Counted from the first letter of the stretch, positions 1 to 5,580 are shown. The stretch is 5,911 nt of DNA from Pseudomonadota bacterium (GCA_023435325.1 JAEYRT010000105.1:1-5911); one strand, 5' to 3'. Notes: generated by a model not told the origin, from the sequence alone. Program-made: numbers and translations.

Positions 1-1099
1 CGGTGATCCCGCCCACCATCTCCGCGAAGATGCGCAGGGTGTCCTTCAGGGTGTCCACCGTGTCGAACAGCGGTTCCTTGTCTTCCTGGTTGTCCTTGTT
101 GTAGGCCAGCGGCTGGCCCTTCATCAGGGTGATCAGCGCCACCAGGTGGCCGACCACGCGGCCGGTCTTGCCGCGGGCCAGCTCCGGCACGTCGGGGTTC
201 TTCTTCTGCGGCATGATCGACGAGCCGGTGGTGAAGCGGTCGGCGATGCGGATGAAGCCGAAGTTCTGCGACATCCAGAGGATCAGCTCCTCGGAAAAGC
301 GGCTCACGTGCACCATCACCAGCGAGGCGGCGGCGGTGAACTCGATGGCGAAGTCGCGGTCGCTCACCGCGTCCAGCGAGTTCTGGCAGACGCCCTCCAT
401 GCCCAGCTCGCGGGCGACGAACTCCCGGTCCAGCGGGTAGCTGGTGCCCGCCCGCGCGGCGGCGCCCAGGGGCAGGCGGTTGACGCGCTTGCGCACGTCC
501 AGCATGCGTTCGTGGTCGCGCGCGAACATCTCGACGTAGGCCAGCATGTGGTGGCCGAAACTCACGGGCTGCGCCACCTGCAGGTGGGTGAAGCCGGGCA
601 GCACCACGTCCACGTTCTTCTCCGCCAGCCCGAGCAGCGCCTCCTGCAGCTGCGACAGCAGGTCCGCGATGGCGTCGATCTCGCCGCGCAGCCACAGGCG
701 CACGTCGGTGGCCACCTGGTCGTTACGGCTGCGGCCGGTGTGCAGACGTTTACCCGCATCGCCGACGAGCTGTGTCAGGCGCGCTTCGATGTTCAGGTGC
801 ACATCTTCCAGGTCCAGCTTCCACTCAAACGCACCGGATTCGATTTCTTCCTTGATCTGCGCCATGCCCTTTTGGATGGCGGCATAGTCATCCTGGCCAA
901 TCACGCCCTGGGCAGCCAGCATTTCGGCATGCGCCAGAGAGCCGGTGATGTCCGCCTTCCACATGCGCTTGTCAAAGAACACGCTGGAGGTGTAGCGCTT
1001 GACGAGATCGCTCATGGGTTCTGAGAACAGCGCAGACCACGCCTGCGCCTTGGTGTCGAGCTGGTTGTGGGAAGGCTGGGGAGTGGTGTGATCAGACAT
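1..1099 (-). CDS. argH: Argininosuccinate lyase, N-terminal 366 codons (3' end beyond window)
   Basis: ArgH cleaves argininosuccinate to arginine and fumarate, the last step of arginine biosynthesis, as a cytosolic homotetramer of the fumarase/aspartase superfamily. Seen here: TGRSRNDQVATD at residues 121-132, the PGFTHLQ segment with Thr171-His172 (known catalytic pair of the family), and the signature GSSIMPQKKNPD at 292-303 whose serine is the catalytic base. The ATG at 1097-1099 is chosen because the N-terminus then reads AWSALFSEPMSDLVKRY, aligning with the start of E. coli ArgH (LWGGRF). ATG at codon 29 would cut this off. No strong Shine-Dalgarno precedes it. Roughly 100 C-terminal residues are missing because the window ends. 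The gene is divergent from the LytTR regulator. Codon use changes abruptly at codon 125: 31 of the first 125 codons end in A or T, but only 5 of the next 241 (hand count). The reading frame is intact throughout, so this is a probable mosaic rather than a broken gene. Confidence 0.97.
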   Translation of the reverse strand, partial: MSDHTTPQPSHNQLDTKAQAWSALFSEPMSDLVKRYTSSVFFDKRMWKADITGSLAHAEMLAAQGVIGQDDYAAIQKGMAQIKEEIESGAFEWKLDLEDVHLNIEARLTQLVGDAGKRLHTGRSRNDQVATDVRLWLRGEIDAIADLLSQLQEALLGLAEKNVDVVLPGFTHLQVAQPVSFGHHMLAYVEMFARDHERMLDVRKRVNRLPLGAAARAGTSYPLDREFVARELGMEGVCQNSLDAVSDRDFAIEFTAAASLVMVHVSRFSEELILWMSQNFGFIRIADRFTTGSSIMPQKKNPDVPELARGKTGRVVGHLVALITLMKGQPLAYNKDNQEDKEPLFDTVDTLKDTLRIFAEMVGGIT

Positions 1100-1231
1100 G
1101 GGAGGCAAAATTTCCAGAAATGACAGGCACCCGGAACATCCGGCTGCCCAATGCACAAGCCGGAAATTCTATCGAGCCCTGCAGCGAATGTAGCAGCAAG
1201 CCTGGCTTCAACCCCTCAGCGCAGTGCAGCG

Positions 1232-1254
1232 CTAGGCCCTAGGCAGAACCCTAG
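1232..1254. promoter_or_regulatory. Cluster of CTAG direct repeats, candidate operator
   Basis: Three CTAG tetranucleotides, normally scarce in proteobacterial DNA, lie at 1232-1235, 1239-1242 and 1251-1254. Read on the minus strand they form CTAGGG-N6-CTAGGG-CCTAG, so the CTAGGG unit repeats with a 12-bp period, close to one helical turn. The cluster lies upstream of argH and about 50-70 bp upstream of the candidate regulator promoter. A protein-binding site is an inference from spacing alone and no known operator is matched. Confidence 0.3.
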
Positions 1255-1302
1255 AAAATTGGCGCAAAACTAACAATGACAACGCCTTATCCATAAAAAA
1301 CA

Positions 1303-1331
1303 TTCATTTCGTTACAGCGCCCGCCTACACT
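1303..1331 (+). promoter_or_regulatory. Candidate sigma-70 promoter for the LytTR regulator leader
   Basis: TTCATT at 1303-1308 (3 of 6 to the -35 consensus) is separated by 17 bp from TACACT at 1326-1331 (4 of 6 to the -10 consensus). A transcript beginning about 7 bp downstream would start just ahead of the AAGGAG at 1348-1353, leaving about 130 nt of leader before the regulator's ATG. The match is modest; position and spacing are the main support. Confidence 0.35.
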
Positions 1332-1357
1332 GCATCAGACAGACACCAAGGAGACAC

Positions 1358-1372
1358 ATGTCCATGTCTTGA
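1358..1372 (+). CDS. Five-codon mini-ORF (MSMS-stop) with strong RBS: leader peptide or truncated gene start
   Basis: AAGGAG at 1348-1353, the best Shine-Dalgarno sequence in this region, is followed after 4 nt by ATG TCC ATG TCT TGA; the second ATG at 1364 lies 10 nt from it. A good initiation site leading at once to a stop is unusual. It could be a regulatory leader peptide, since the stop codon lies in the left arm of the hairpin at 1368-1398. It could also be the surviving start of a deleted upstream gene; in the related Pseudomonas locus the sensor kinase gene begins here. It might simply be untranslated. No homology can be judged from four residues. Confidence 0.3.
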   Translation: MSMS

Positions 1373-1398
1373 AGCTCTGGCCGCCAAGGTGGTTCAAG
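1368..1398 (+). promoter_or_regulatory. Leader hairpin overlapping the mini-ORF stop
   Basis: CTTGAA at 1368-1373 pairs with TTCAAG at 1393-1398. Inside, CCGC at 1381-1384 pairs with GTGG at 1389-1392 (one G-U) around a CAAG loop, leaving a 7-nt bulge on the left at 1374-1380. There is no U-tract, so it is not an intrinsic terminator. The mini-ORF stop at 1370-1372 is in the outer stem, so a terminating ribosome would open it. A regulatory role is inferred. Confidence 0.3.
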
Positions 1399-1466
1399 GA
1401 TGTGACCGAGCTTGTGTCTGTTTGCCATAAGTTCACTACGTAATCACAACCATCCGGAGACAAGAG

Positions 1467-2249
1467 ATGCATGTGCTGATCGTCGATGATGAAATGTTGG
1501 CTCGTAACCGCCTGCGCGTTTTATTGAGCGAATGCGAGGATGCTTCTTCACCATTCACCATCGAAGAAGCCCATGATGTCACGCAGGTACAGGAGATTTT
1601 GCAGCGCAGCAGCACACCTTTTGATCTGGTGCTGCTGGAGACGCAGATGTCCGCTGCGGATGGCAGCTTGCTGGCCCAGGTGCTGCACAGCCTCGCCAAA
1701 CCACCCGTTGTGGTTTTTGTCACGTCCCAGTCCATGTATTCCGCAGGCTCCTTTGACGTGGAAGCCCTGGACTATCTGCCCAAGCCGGTACGCCTGGAGC
1801 GTCTGCAGCAGACGCTGGCCAAAGTCCGCCGTTTGCACCTTTTCGACGGCAACGGCATGCTCAGTGACAACACCCCCAGCCTGCTGATTCGCGACCGGGG
1901 ACGTGCAGAACGCGTGCCTCTGCCGCAAATCGTCTACCTCAAGGCAGAACAGAAGTACGTGACGGTCCGCACCGCAGCGCGAACCTATATTTTGGACAAC
2001 TCCCTGAGCGAGCTAGAAACCCGTTTTCCCAACCATTTCGTGCGCCTGCATCGCAATGCGCTGGTCAATCCGGCGCAGATGCGTGCGCTGGAAAAGCATT
2101 ACACCGACGAGGATGGCGAGTGCTGGGCCATGCGCATGCACAGCGTCCCCGAAGTGCTGCAGGTCTCGCGTCGGCAACTCGCATCGGTGCGTGCTGCATT
2201 TCAGGGTGTGGTGCGCCGCGCTGAAGGCCAGCAGGCGCAGCTGGCGTAA
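1467..2249 (+). CDS. AlgR/LytR-type response regulator (REC + LytTR) with Glu at the phosphorylation site
   Basis: A 260-residue DNA-binding response regulator. The receiver domain spans about residues 1-122: it opens MHVLIVDDE with acidic pocket Asp7-Asp8, and has Thr86 (FVTSQ) and Lys106 in ALDYLPKPV. The phospho-acceptor position in DLVLLETQM is Glu58 (GAG, 1638-1640) instead of Asp, and the usual MP after it is MS. The LytTR DNA-binding domain covers about 138-245, with IVYLKAEQKYVTV and FVRLHRNALVN as its typical blocks. The start is ATG at 1467 with GGAGA six nt upstream. Its divergent position beside argH matches algR in P. aeruginosa, but neither the partner kinase nor hemC is adjacent. 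Glu58 can mimic phosphorylation in some regulators, so activity without a kinase is plausible but inferred. Transcription ends at the strong hairpin starting 18 nt past the stop. The family assignment is firm; strict orthology to AlgR is likely rather than proven. Confidence 0.93.
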   Translation: MHVLIVDDEMLARNRLRVLLSECEDASSPFTIEEAHDVTQVQEILQRSSTPFDLVLLETQMSAADGSLLAQVLHSLAKPPVVVFVTSQSMYSAGSFDVEALDYLPKPVRLERLQQTLAKVRRLHLFDGNGMLSDNTPSLLIRDRGRAERVPLPQIVYLKAEQKYVTVRTAARTYILDNSLSELETRFPNHFVRLHRNALVNPAQMRALEKHYTDEDGECWAMRMHSVPEVLQVSRRQLASVRAAFQGVVRRAEGQQAQLA

Positions 2250-2267
2250 GCGAATTAACCTGCACGC

Positions 2268-2303
2268 CATAAAAAACGGTACCTGAAGGTACCGTTTTTT
2301 ATG
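2268..2303. terminator. Bidirectional intrinsic terminator
   Basis: A perfect 16-bp inverted repeat (2268-2283 and 2288-2303) surrounds a TGAA loop. The GC part of the stem is CGGTACC/GGTACCG, and it is flanked by six A on the left and six T on the right, so a U-tract forms in either direction. It lies between the convergent LytTR regulator (stop at 2247-2249) and ZIP transporter (stop at 2374-2376), and so can serve both transcripts. The remaining sequence to 2373 holds only a weak 6-bp hairpin, AGCGCC-N6-GGCGCT, at 2339-2356. Confidence 0.92.
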
Positions 2304-2373
2304 CGCCGCTTTACCGCCTGTGGCGCGTTATCAAGGCAAGCGCCGCACCAGGCGCTGATGGCATGAACAGGGC

Positions 2374-3207
2374 TTAGTGCGCATGACCGCTGTGCGCTAA
2401 ACCACTGACGACCGTCACCAGCACGATGCCGGTGATGAGCCATAGCACTTGCACCAGCGTTTCCTTGGCGGAAAGACGCTTTTGCAATTGCGGAATCAGG
2501 TCGGACAAAGCCACATAGACAAAGCTGCTGGAAGCAATGGTCAGGAAATACGGCTGCAGTTCCTCAAAATATCCCACCAGAAAGTAGCCTGCGATGCCGC
2601 CAAGGGCCGTCACTGCGCCCGCCAGCGACACCTTGAGCACGGCGAGATTACGGTGCGTACTTTGGCGCAACACCACCAGATCGCCAATATGGTGAGGCAC
2701 TTCGTGCGCCAGCACCGACACTGCAGCAATCAGGCCCAGCCGTATATCCACCACAAAAGCCGAAGCGATGAGCACGCCATCACCAAAGCAGTGCACGCTG
2801 TCACCGGTGAGCAGCGACCAGCCACCGCCACGGTGATGGTGGTGGTGTCCCTCATGTTCATGCCCATCATGGGCATGTGCATGGTCATGGGAAGTTGGGT
2901 GATGGGCAGCATGTGCGTGCTCATGGCCATGGTGCCAAAGCTCAGCCTTGGTCAGCAGGAAGAAAAACACCACGCCGATCAGCAGCGTCATGAACAAATC
3001 ATGTGCGCTTGCTTCGCTGTTGAAGGCTTCGGGCAGCAAATGCATGAAGGCCGTAGCCAAAAGCGCACCCGCAGCCAGGCTCAGCAGCCCCTGCTGCGCT
3101 CCGCTACGGGAAGATTTGCCCAAACCGGCTTGCAAAAGAAAGTTAGCCACCCAGACGCTGCCGATGCCGGAAGCCAGGGTGGCCAGGATGATGGCGGCCA
3201 ATGTCAT
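2374..3207 (-). CDS. ZIP-family divalent metal transporter with histidine-rich loop
   Basis: A 277-residue inner-membrane protein that probably imports zinc or another divalent metal. Hydrophobic segments fall at about 3-25, 40-60, 71-88, 131-153, 157-175, 190-215, 218-238 and 250-270, the usual eight of ZIP proteins. HLLPEA at 56-61 is the conserved segment of an early helix. The long loop at residues 92-125 contains 17 histidines, including five in a row, and the tail ends HSGHAH. The metal-site helices read VHCFGDG (138-144) and HEVPHHIGD (168-176), where the LIV-1-type consensus is HNxxDG and HEIPHExGD. Asn is thus replaced by Cys140 and the second Glu by His173. The ATG at 3207 gives a normal ZIP N-terminus, though the Shine-Dalgarno (GAGAG about 12 nt upstream) is weak. 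The gene follows the binding-protein gene on the same strand after 153 bp and probably has its own promoter. I could not see a Zur-box-like operator. Confidence 0.93.
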   Translation of the reverse strand: MTLAAIILATLASGIGSVWVANFLLQAGLGKSSRSGAQQGLLSLAAGALLATAFMHLLPEAFNSEASAHDLFMTLLIGVVFFFLLTKAELWHHGHEHAHAAHHPTSHDHAHAHDGHEHEGHHHHHRGGGWSLLTGDSVHCFGDGVLIASAFVVDIRLGLIAAVSVLAHEVPHHIGDLVVLRQSTHRNLAVLKVSLAGAVTALGGIAGYFLVGYFEELQPYFLTIASSSFVYVALSDLIPQLQKRLSAKETLVQVLWLITGIVLVTVVSGLAHSGHAH

Positions 3208-3360
3208 AACAGAAGTTTTCTCTCAGGCGTTTCGTACCTGAACCATATATTTTCCCTAAAGACACATCCTGCCGTGAATGGTCTGCCTGCTGACTGAGTT
3301 GCCTGCGTGGATGCTTGGGGACACGCAAGAAAATCGCTCACAAACAGGTTACACGGGCTG
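3208..3360. other. Intergenic region upstream of the ZIP gene
   Basis: This 153-bp spacer lies between the binding-protein stop and the ZIP start, both genes on the minus strand. It has an A/T-rich segment at about 3242-3260, where a promoter for the ZIP gene could lie, but no pair of -35/-10 boxes stands out. I see no hairpin with a U-tract, so the end of the upstream transcript is not apparent. Confidence 0.5.
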
Positions 3361-4404
3361 TCAAGGGGCCACCGCATGCTCCTTGAGGGGCACGGCCATG
3401 TGCGGCATCTTGTCCTGTTTGCCAAAATCCTGTCCGAGCAGCAGATGGCCGATTCGCCCCCAGGTTTGAACGAAGGAATCCACATAGGTAGCAGATGCAG
3501 ACGGTGTGTAAGGGCCCGCAAAGTACTGGGTGGTTTCCAGCTGGCGGCGCACCTCGGGTTTCTGGACGATCTTGTACAGCACCTGGGCCAAAGCGTCTCG
3601 CTCGGCAGCGGGAATGCTTTTCGGGGCAAACCAGGCCAGCCAGCCATGCCCCAAGGGCATCCAACCCAGGTCGGTGAACAAGGGAATGTGCGACAGAAAG
3701 CCATCGTTGCTTTCCGACCCCTTGGCCAGAACGCGCATTGCACTGTGATTGACCCATTGCGGATCACAACGTGCCAGCGCCACATCGGCACCTTGTCGCA
3801 AAGCCTGGCTGACATCGCCGCCAATGCCGTACGCCTGCATTTGCCAGGCCCGATCGGTGCGCATCACCATGCCTTGCACCCACAGGCGCATGCGCCCAGA
3901 GATGACCGGAATGGCAACCCGCGGTGGCTGGGATTGGGCTTTGGCCCAGTCCAGCAACTGATCGGCGCGCAGCAGCGGTGAGTTGGCCGGGACAAACAGG
4001 CACCAGCGGGTTTCGAGCACCATCAGCAAGGGGGCGTAATGCGACAGATGCTGAGCGCTGGTGGTGGCGGCATCGCCAATCAGGGCCAGTTCTTCGCTGA
4101 TGAGGACCAAGGAGCGTTGCTGTGGTGCGTTGGCCAGGCTCCAGGCCAGTGCAGGTGCTCCCGAAGCGCGCGTAGCTTCATGCAGTTGCACACTGCCACC
4201 CAGCTCCTGGCCGAGGTGTTCCAGAAAGAGGCCTGCCACATTCACCCGGTAATGGCTCGCCAGCACAGGTTGCACGACCGTCCATTGCACGCGTTCCTGG
4301 GCACTGATCGGGGCCACATGCGCCAGCAGCACGCCCAGCACCAAACCCTTGCCACTCAGTGCGCGCAAGCCATGCCGCAAATTCGCGATCACATTTGAAA
4401 CCAA
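3361..4404 (-). CDS. Bug/TctC-type (tripartite tricarboxylate transporter) periplasmic binding protein, divergent and solitary
   Basis: A 347-residue exported protein. Residues 1-35 form a signal peptide: Arg10, Arg14 and Lys19, a hydrophobic stretch LVLGVLLAHVAPIS, and likely cleavage at ISA-QE. The mature part resembles Bug/TctC receptors. An N-terminal segment near the ligand loop contains AGLFLEHLGQELGGSVQL. The C-terminal third has the family pattern GHGWLAWFAPKSIPAAERDA followed by a helix ending KPEVRRQLETT. The usual PGGxxD and NRPGAGG-like motifs are not recognisable, so the ligand cannot be named. The start is TTG at 4404, seven nt from AGGA (4412-4415). A TTG one codon upstream is only four nt from it, and the nearest GTG is too far. 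No TctA/TctB membrane genes adjoin, which is common for the many orphan Bug proteins of Burkholderiales. It begins 77 bp after azlD and may be cotranscribed; TTGGCA near 4475-4480 could be a -35 box, without a good -10. Confidence 0.8.
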   Translation of the reverse strand: MVSNVIANLRHGLRALSGKGLVLGVLLAHVAPISAQERVQWTVVQPVLASHYRVNVAGLFLEHLGQELGGSVQLHEATRASGAPALAWSLANAPQQRSLVLISEELALIGDAATTSAQHLSHYAPLLMVLETRWCLFVPANSPLLRADQLLDWAKAQSQPPRVAIPVISGRMRLWVQGMVMRTDRAWQMQAYGIGGDVSQALRQGADVALARCDPQWVNHSAMRVLAKGSESNDGFLSHIPLFTDLGWMPLGHGWLAWFAPKSIPAAERDALAQVLYKIVQKPEVRRQLETTQYFAGPYTPSASATYVDSFVQTWGRIGHLLLGQDFGKQDKMPHMAVPLKEHAVAP

Positions 4405-4411
4405 CAAGGCG

Positions 4412-4416
4412 TCCTC
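4412..4416 (-). promoter_or_regulatory. Ribosome binding site deciding a TTG start
   Basis: GAGGA on the minus strand precedes two adjacent TTG codons at 4405-4407 and 4402-4404. Spacing of 7 nt favours the second. No ATG lies within a useful distance in this frame, so a non-ATG start is needed for the complete signal peptide. Confidence 0.6.
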
Positions 4417-4481
4417 TTTTCGTCTGTGCTGGCTATTGTGCGCCGTCTCACGGTATTTGGCGATAACGAGGCAGTGCCAAC

Positions 4482-4793
4482 TTATGTGATTGATAAAAGA
4501 CGCAAGACTGCGGCCGTTGCTGCACCCAGCACGACCACCAGCAAAAAAGGCCAGCGCAGCCACAAGGCGATGCCTGCAACCACCAGCGCGCCCAGTCTGG
4601 CATCCAGCACCAAGTTGCTCCCCGCAGCAAAGGTGTTCATGACGGTCAACGCCGCCAGCAAGGCCACCGTCATGCAGGCGGCGATATGGGTCATGCGTGC
4701 ATTTTGCAAAAACCGGGCGGGAATGGCATAACCCGCAAACTTGGTGATGAAAGCCGCTGCGCAGGCCAGCAAAATCCAGTGCCACAGCGTCAT
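4482..4793 (-). CDS. azlD: AzlD-family branched-chain amino acid transport subunit
   Basis: A 103-residue, almost wholly hydrophobic protein, normal in length for AzlD. It contains about four membrane segments: roughly residues 4-22, 36-56 (AACMTVALLAALTVMNTF), 63-79 and 81-100. The N-terminal half has the family pattern FITKFAGYAIPARFLQN, equivalent to TyxxRxxPxxl in relatives. AzlD is the small partner of AzlC; in Bacillus subtilis AzlCD exports branched-chain amino acids and confers azaleucine resistance, and the E. coli pair YgaZH exports valine. The ATG at 4791-4793 overlaps the azlC stop as ATGA, which strongly supports both the start and translational coupling. The substrate here is inferred from the family only. 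Confidence 0.92.
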   Translation of the reverse strand: MTLWHWILLACAAAFITKFAGYAIPARFLQNARMTHIAACMTVALLAALTVMNTFAAGSNLVLDARLGALVVAGIALWLRWPFLLVVVLGAATAAVLRLLSIT

Positions 4794-5479
4794 GCGGCCT
4801 CCCGGCTCAGGCGTTGGCTGCGCCACCAGCCCCATGCCGCGCCCACCATGGCTGCCACCAAAATCGGCATTCCCGGGGGCAGCACAGGAACGGCCAAAGC
4901 CGTTACCACGCCGCACAACACTGCCAGGGCGACCGGCTCGCGCTGCTGCAAACGGGGCCATAGCAATCCGAGAAAGGCCGCGACGGCCGCACCATCCAGC
5001 CCCCACTGTCGCGGGTCTCCGAGCGCATCGCCCAGCCATGCGCCCAGCAAGGTGAATGCATTCCACAGCACGAACACCCCGACTCCGGCCGTCCAGAAAC
5101 CACGCTGCTGCTCCTGTGCCTGCAGCTGCCCCGCCGCTGTGGCGGCGGATTCGTCGATGGTCAACTGCGCGGCCATGGCTTTGCGCCAGCCTTGGGGCTG
5201 AAGCAGGCGGTTCATCTGCATGCCATAAACGGCGTTGCGCACGCCCAGCAAGCTGGCGGCACCTACAGCGGCCGACCCCGTCCCGCCACCGGCAATCACG
5301 CCGATAAAAGCAAATTGCGATCCCCCGGTAAACATCAACGCACTCAAGGCCATGGCCTGCCAAATATTCAACCCCGCAGCCACGGCCAGCGCTCCGAAGG
5401 AGATGCCGTACAACCCAGTAGCCAGCGAAATCGAAAGGCCCATGCGAACGGCGGGCGTCCAGGAAGATGGTGTGAACAC
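4790..5479 (-). CDS. azlC: AzlC-family branched-chain amino acid exporter, large subunit
   Basis: A 229-residue inner-membrane protein of the AzlC/YgaZ family. The hallmark N-terminal region is present: GLYGISFGALAVAAGLNIWQ (22-41) followed by ALMFTGGSQFAFIGVIAGGG, then VRNAVYGMQMNRLL and the central TIDESAATA. Later helices cover about 130-150, 160-175 and 181-218. With AzlD it should form the complete exporter for leucine, isoleucine, valine or similar amino acids. The start used is GTG at 5477-5479 with a moderate GAGAGA about six nt upstream; Met13 is the next possibility but shortens the conserved N-terminus. The stop overlaps the azlD start by 4 nt. Upstream lies the 80-bp palindrome, its inner edge about 20 bp from the start codon, so the two-gene operon's promoter must lie within or just beyond that element. 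No Lrp-type regulator gene is adjacent. Confidence 0.93.
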   Translation of the reverse strand: MFTPSSWTPAVRMGLSISLATGLYGISFGALAVAAGLNIWQAMALSALMFTGGSQFAFIGVIAGGGTGSAAVGAASLLGVRNAVYGMQMNRLLQPQGWRKAMAAQLTIDESAATAAGQLQAQEQQRGFWTAGVGVFVLWNAFTLLGAWLGDALGDPRQWGLDGAAVAAFLGLLWPRLQQREPVALAVLCGVVTALAVPVLPPGMPILVAAMVGAAWGWWRSQRLSREAA

Positions 5480-5500
5480 TGGTCTCTCTAATATTTTTTA

Positions 5501-5580
5501 ATAGCTGTTAACGCCTACACATCAATGGTTTCAGCCATAAAAATATTCAAAACCATTGAATGGCGGGCGTTGACAGCTAT
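5501..5580. repeat. 80-bp two-tier palindromic element between polA and azlC
   Basis: Two nested inverted repeats share one centre (5540.5). The outer 15-bp arms are 5501-5515 (ATAGCTGTTAACGCC) and 5566-5580 (GGCGTTGACAGCTAT), with one mismatch that is a G-U pair in RNA. The inner 10-bp arms at 5522-5531 and 5550-5559 (TCAATGGTTT and AAACCATTGA) are perfect. The arms are separated by unpaired 6-nt internal loops and closed by an A/T-rich 18-nt loop. No long U-tract follows on either strand, so it does not look like a plain terminator. No target-site duplication is evident. The shape suits a REP- or MITE-like dispersed element, which is inference until copies are counted. Confidence 0.75.

Larger units (their letters stand above)
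1100..1466. other. Divergent intergenic region, argH / LytTR regulator
   Basis: This 367-bp gap separates two divergently transcribed genes and must hold both promoters. No convincing long coding frame is present on either strand. It contains, in plus-strand order: a short inverted repeat AGCGC-N6-GCGCT at 1218-1233, three CTAG tetranucleotides at 1232-1254, an A/T-rich stretch at about 1251-1310, a candidate promoter near 1303-1331, AAGGAG at 1348-1353 followed by a five-codon ORF, and a hairpin at 1368-1398. A frame without stops runs from about 1357 to a TAA at 1441-1443 and includes WPPRWFKDVTELV. It has no good start and I do not recognise it. In P. aeruginosa the kinase gene fimS/algZ occupies this position between argH and algR (established knowledge); here it is absent. 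Confidence 0.8.

Noticed and set aside
146..1024. Long open frame (292 codons) on the plus strand opposite argH
   Set aside because: It is antisense to the clear ArgH frame. Its Ala/His/Gln/Val/Arg-rich composition is what a high-GC reverse strand produces. No domain is recognisable.
1254..1282. Possible argH promoter, TTGTCA with a 17-bp spacer on the minus strand
   Set aside because: The -35 box is good, but the corresponding -10 (ATTTTC) is a poor match, so I did not list it as a feature.
1261..1290. Possible LytTR/AlgR direct-repeat binding site (GTT-containing half sites on the minus strand)
   Set aside because: The two GTT motifs fit the AlgR consensus poorly and their spacing is not that of known LytTR sites.
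2339..2356. Hairpin AGCGCC-N6-GGCGCT after the ZIP stop
   Set aside because: It has a short stem without a U-tract. The strong terminator at 2268-2303 explains termination better.
2449..3297. 282-codon plus-strand frame opposite the ZIP gene
   Set aside because: The minus-strand frame encodes a full ZIP protein with membrane segments and motifs. The plus frame is low-complexity in the region complementary to the His codons and has no identifiable domain.
4405..4785. Upstream extension of the binding-protein frame to an ATG at 4785
   Set aside because: It would overlap almost all of azlD in another frame and bury the signal peptide. The RBS at 4412-4416 and the signal sequence support the TTG start.
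4482..5363. Single 293-codon frame that ends with the AzlD sequence
   Set aside because: Only the part from the Met at 4793 is AzlD. The upstream part is a shadow of azlC in another frame, and the ATGA overlap fixes the azlD start.
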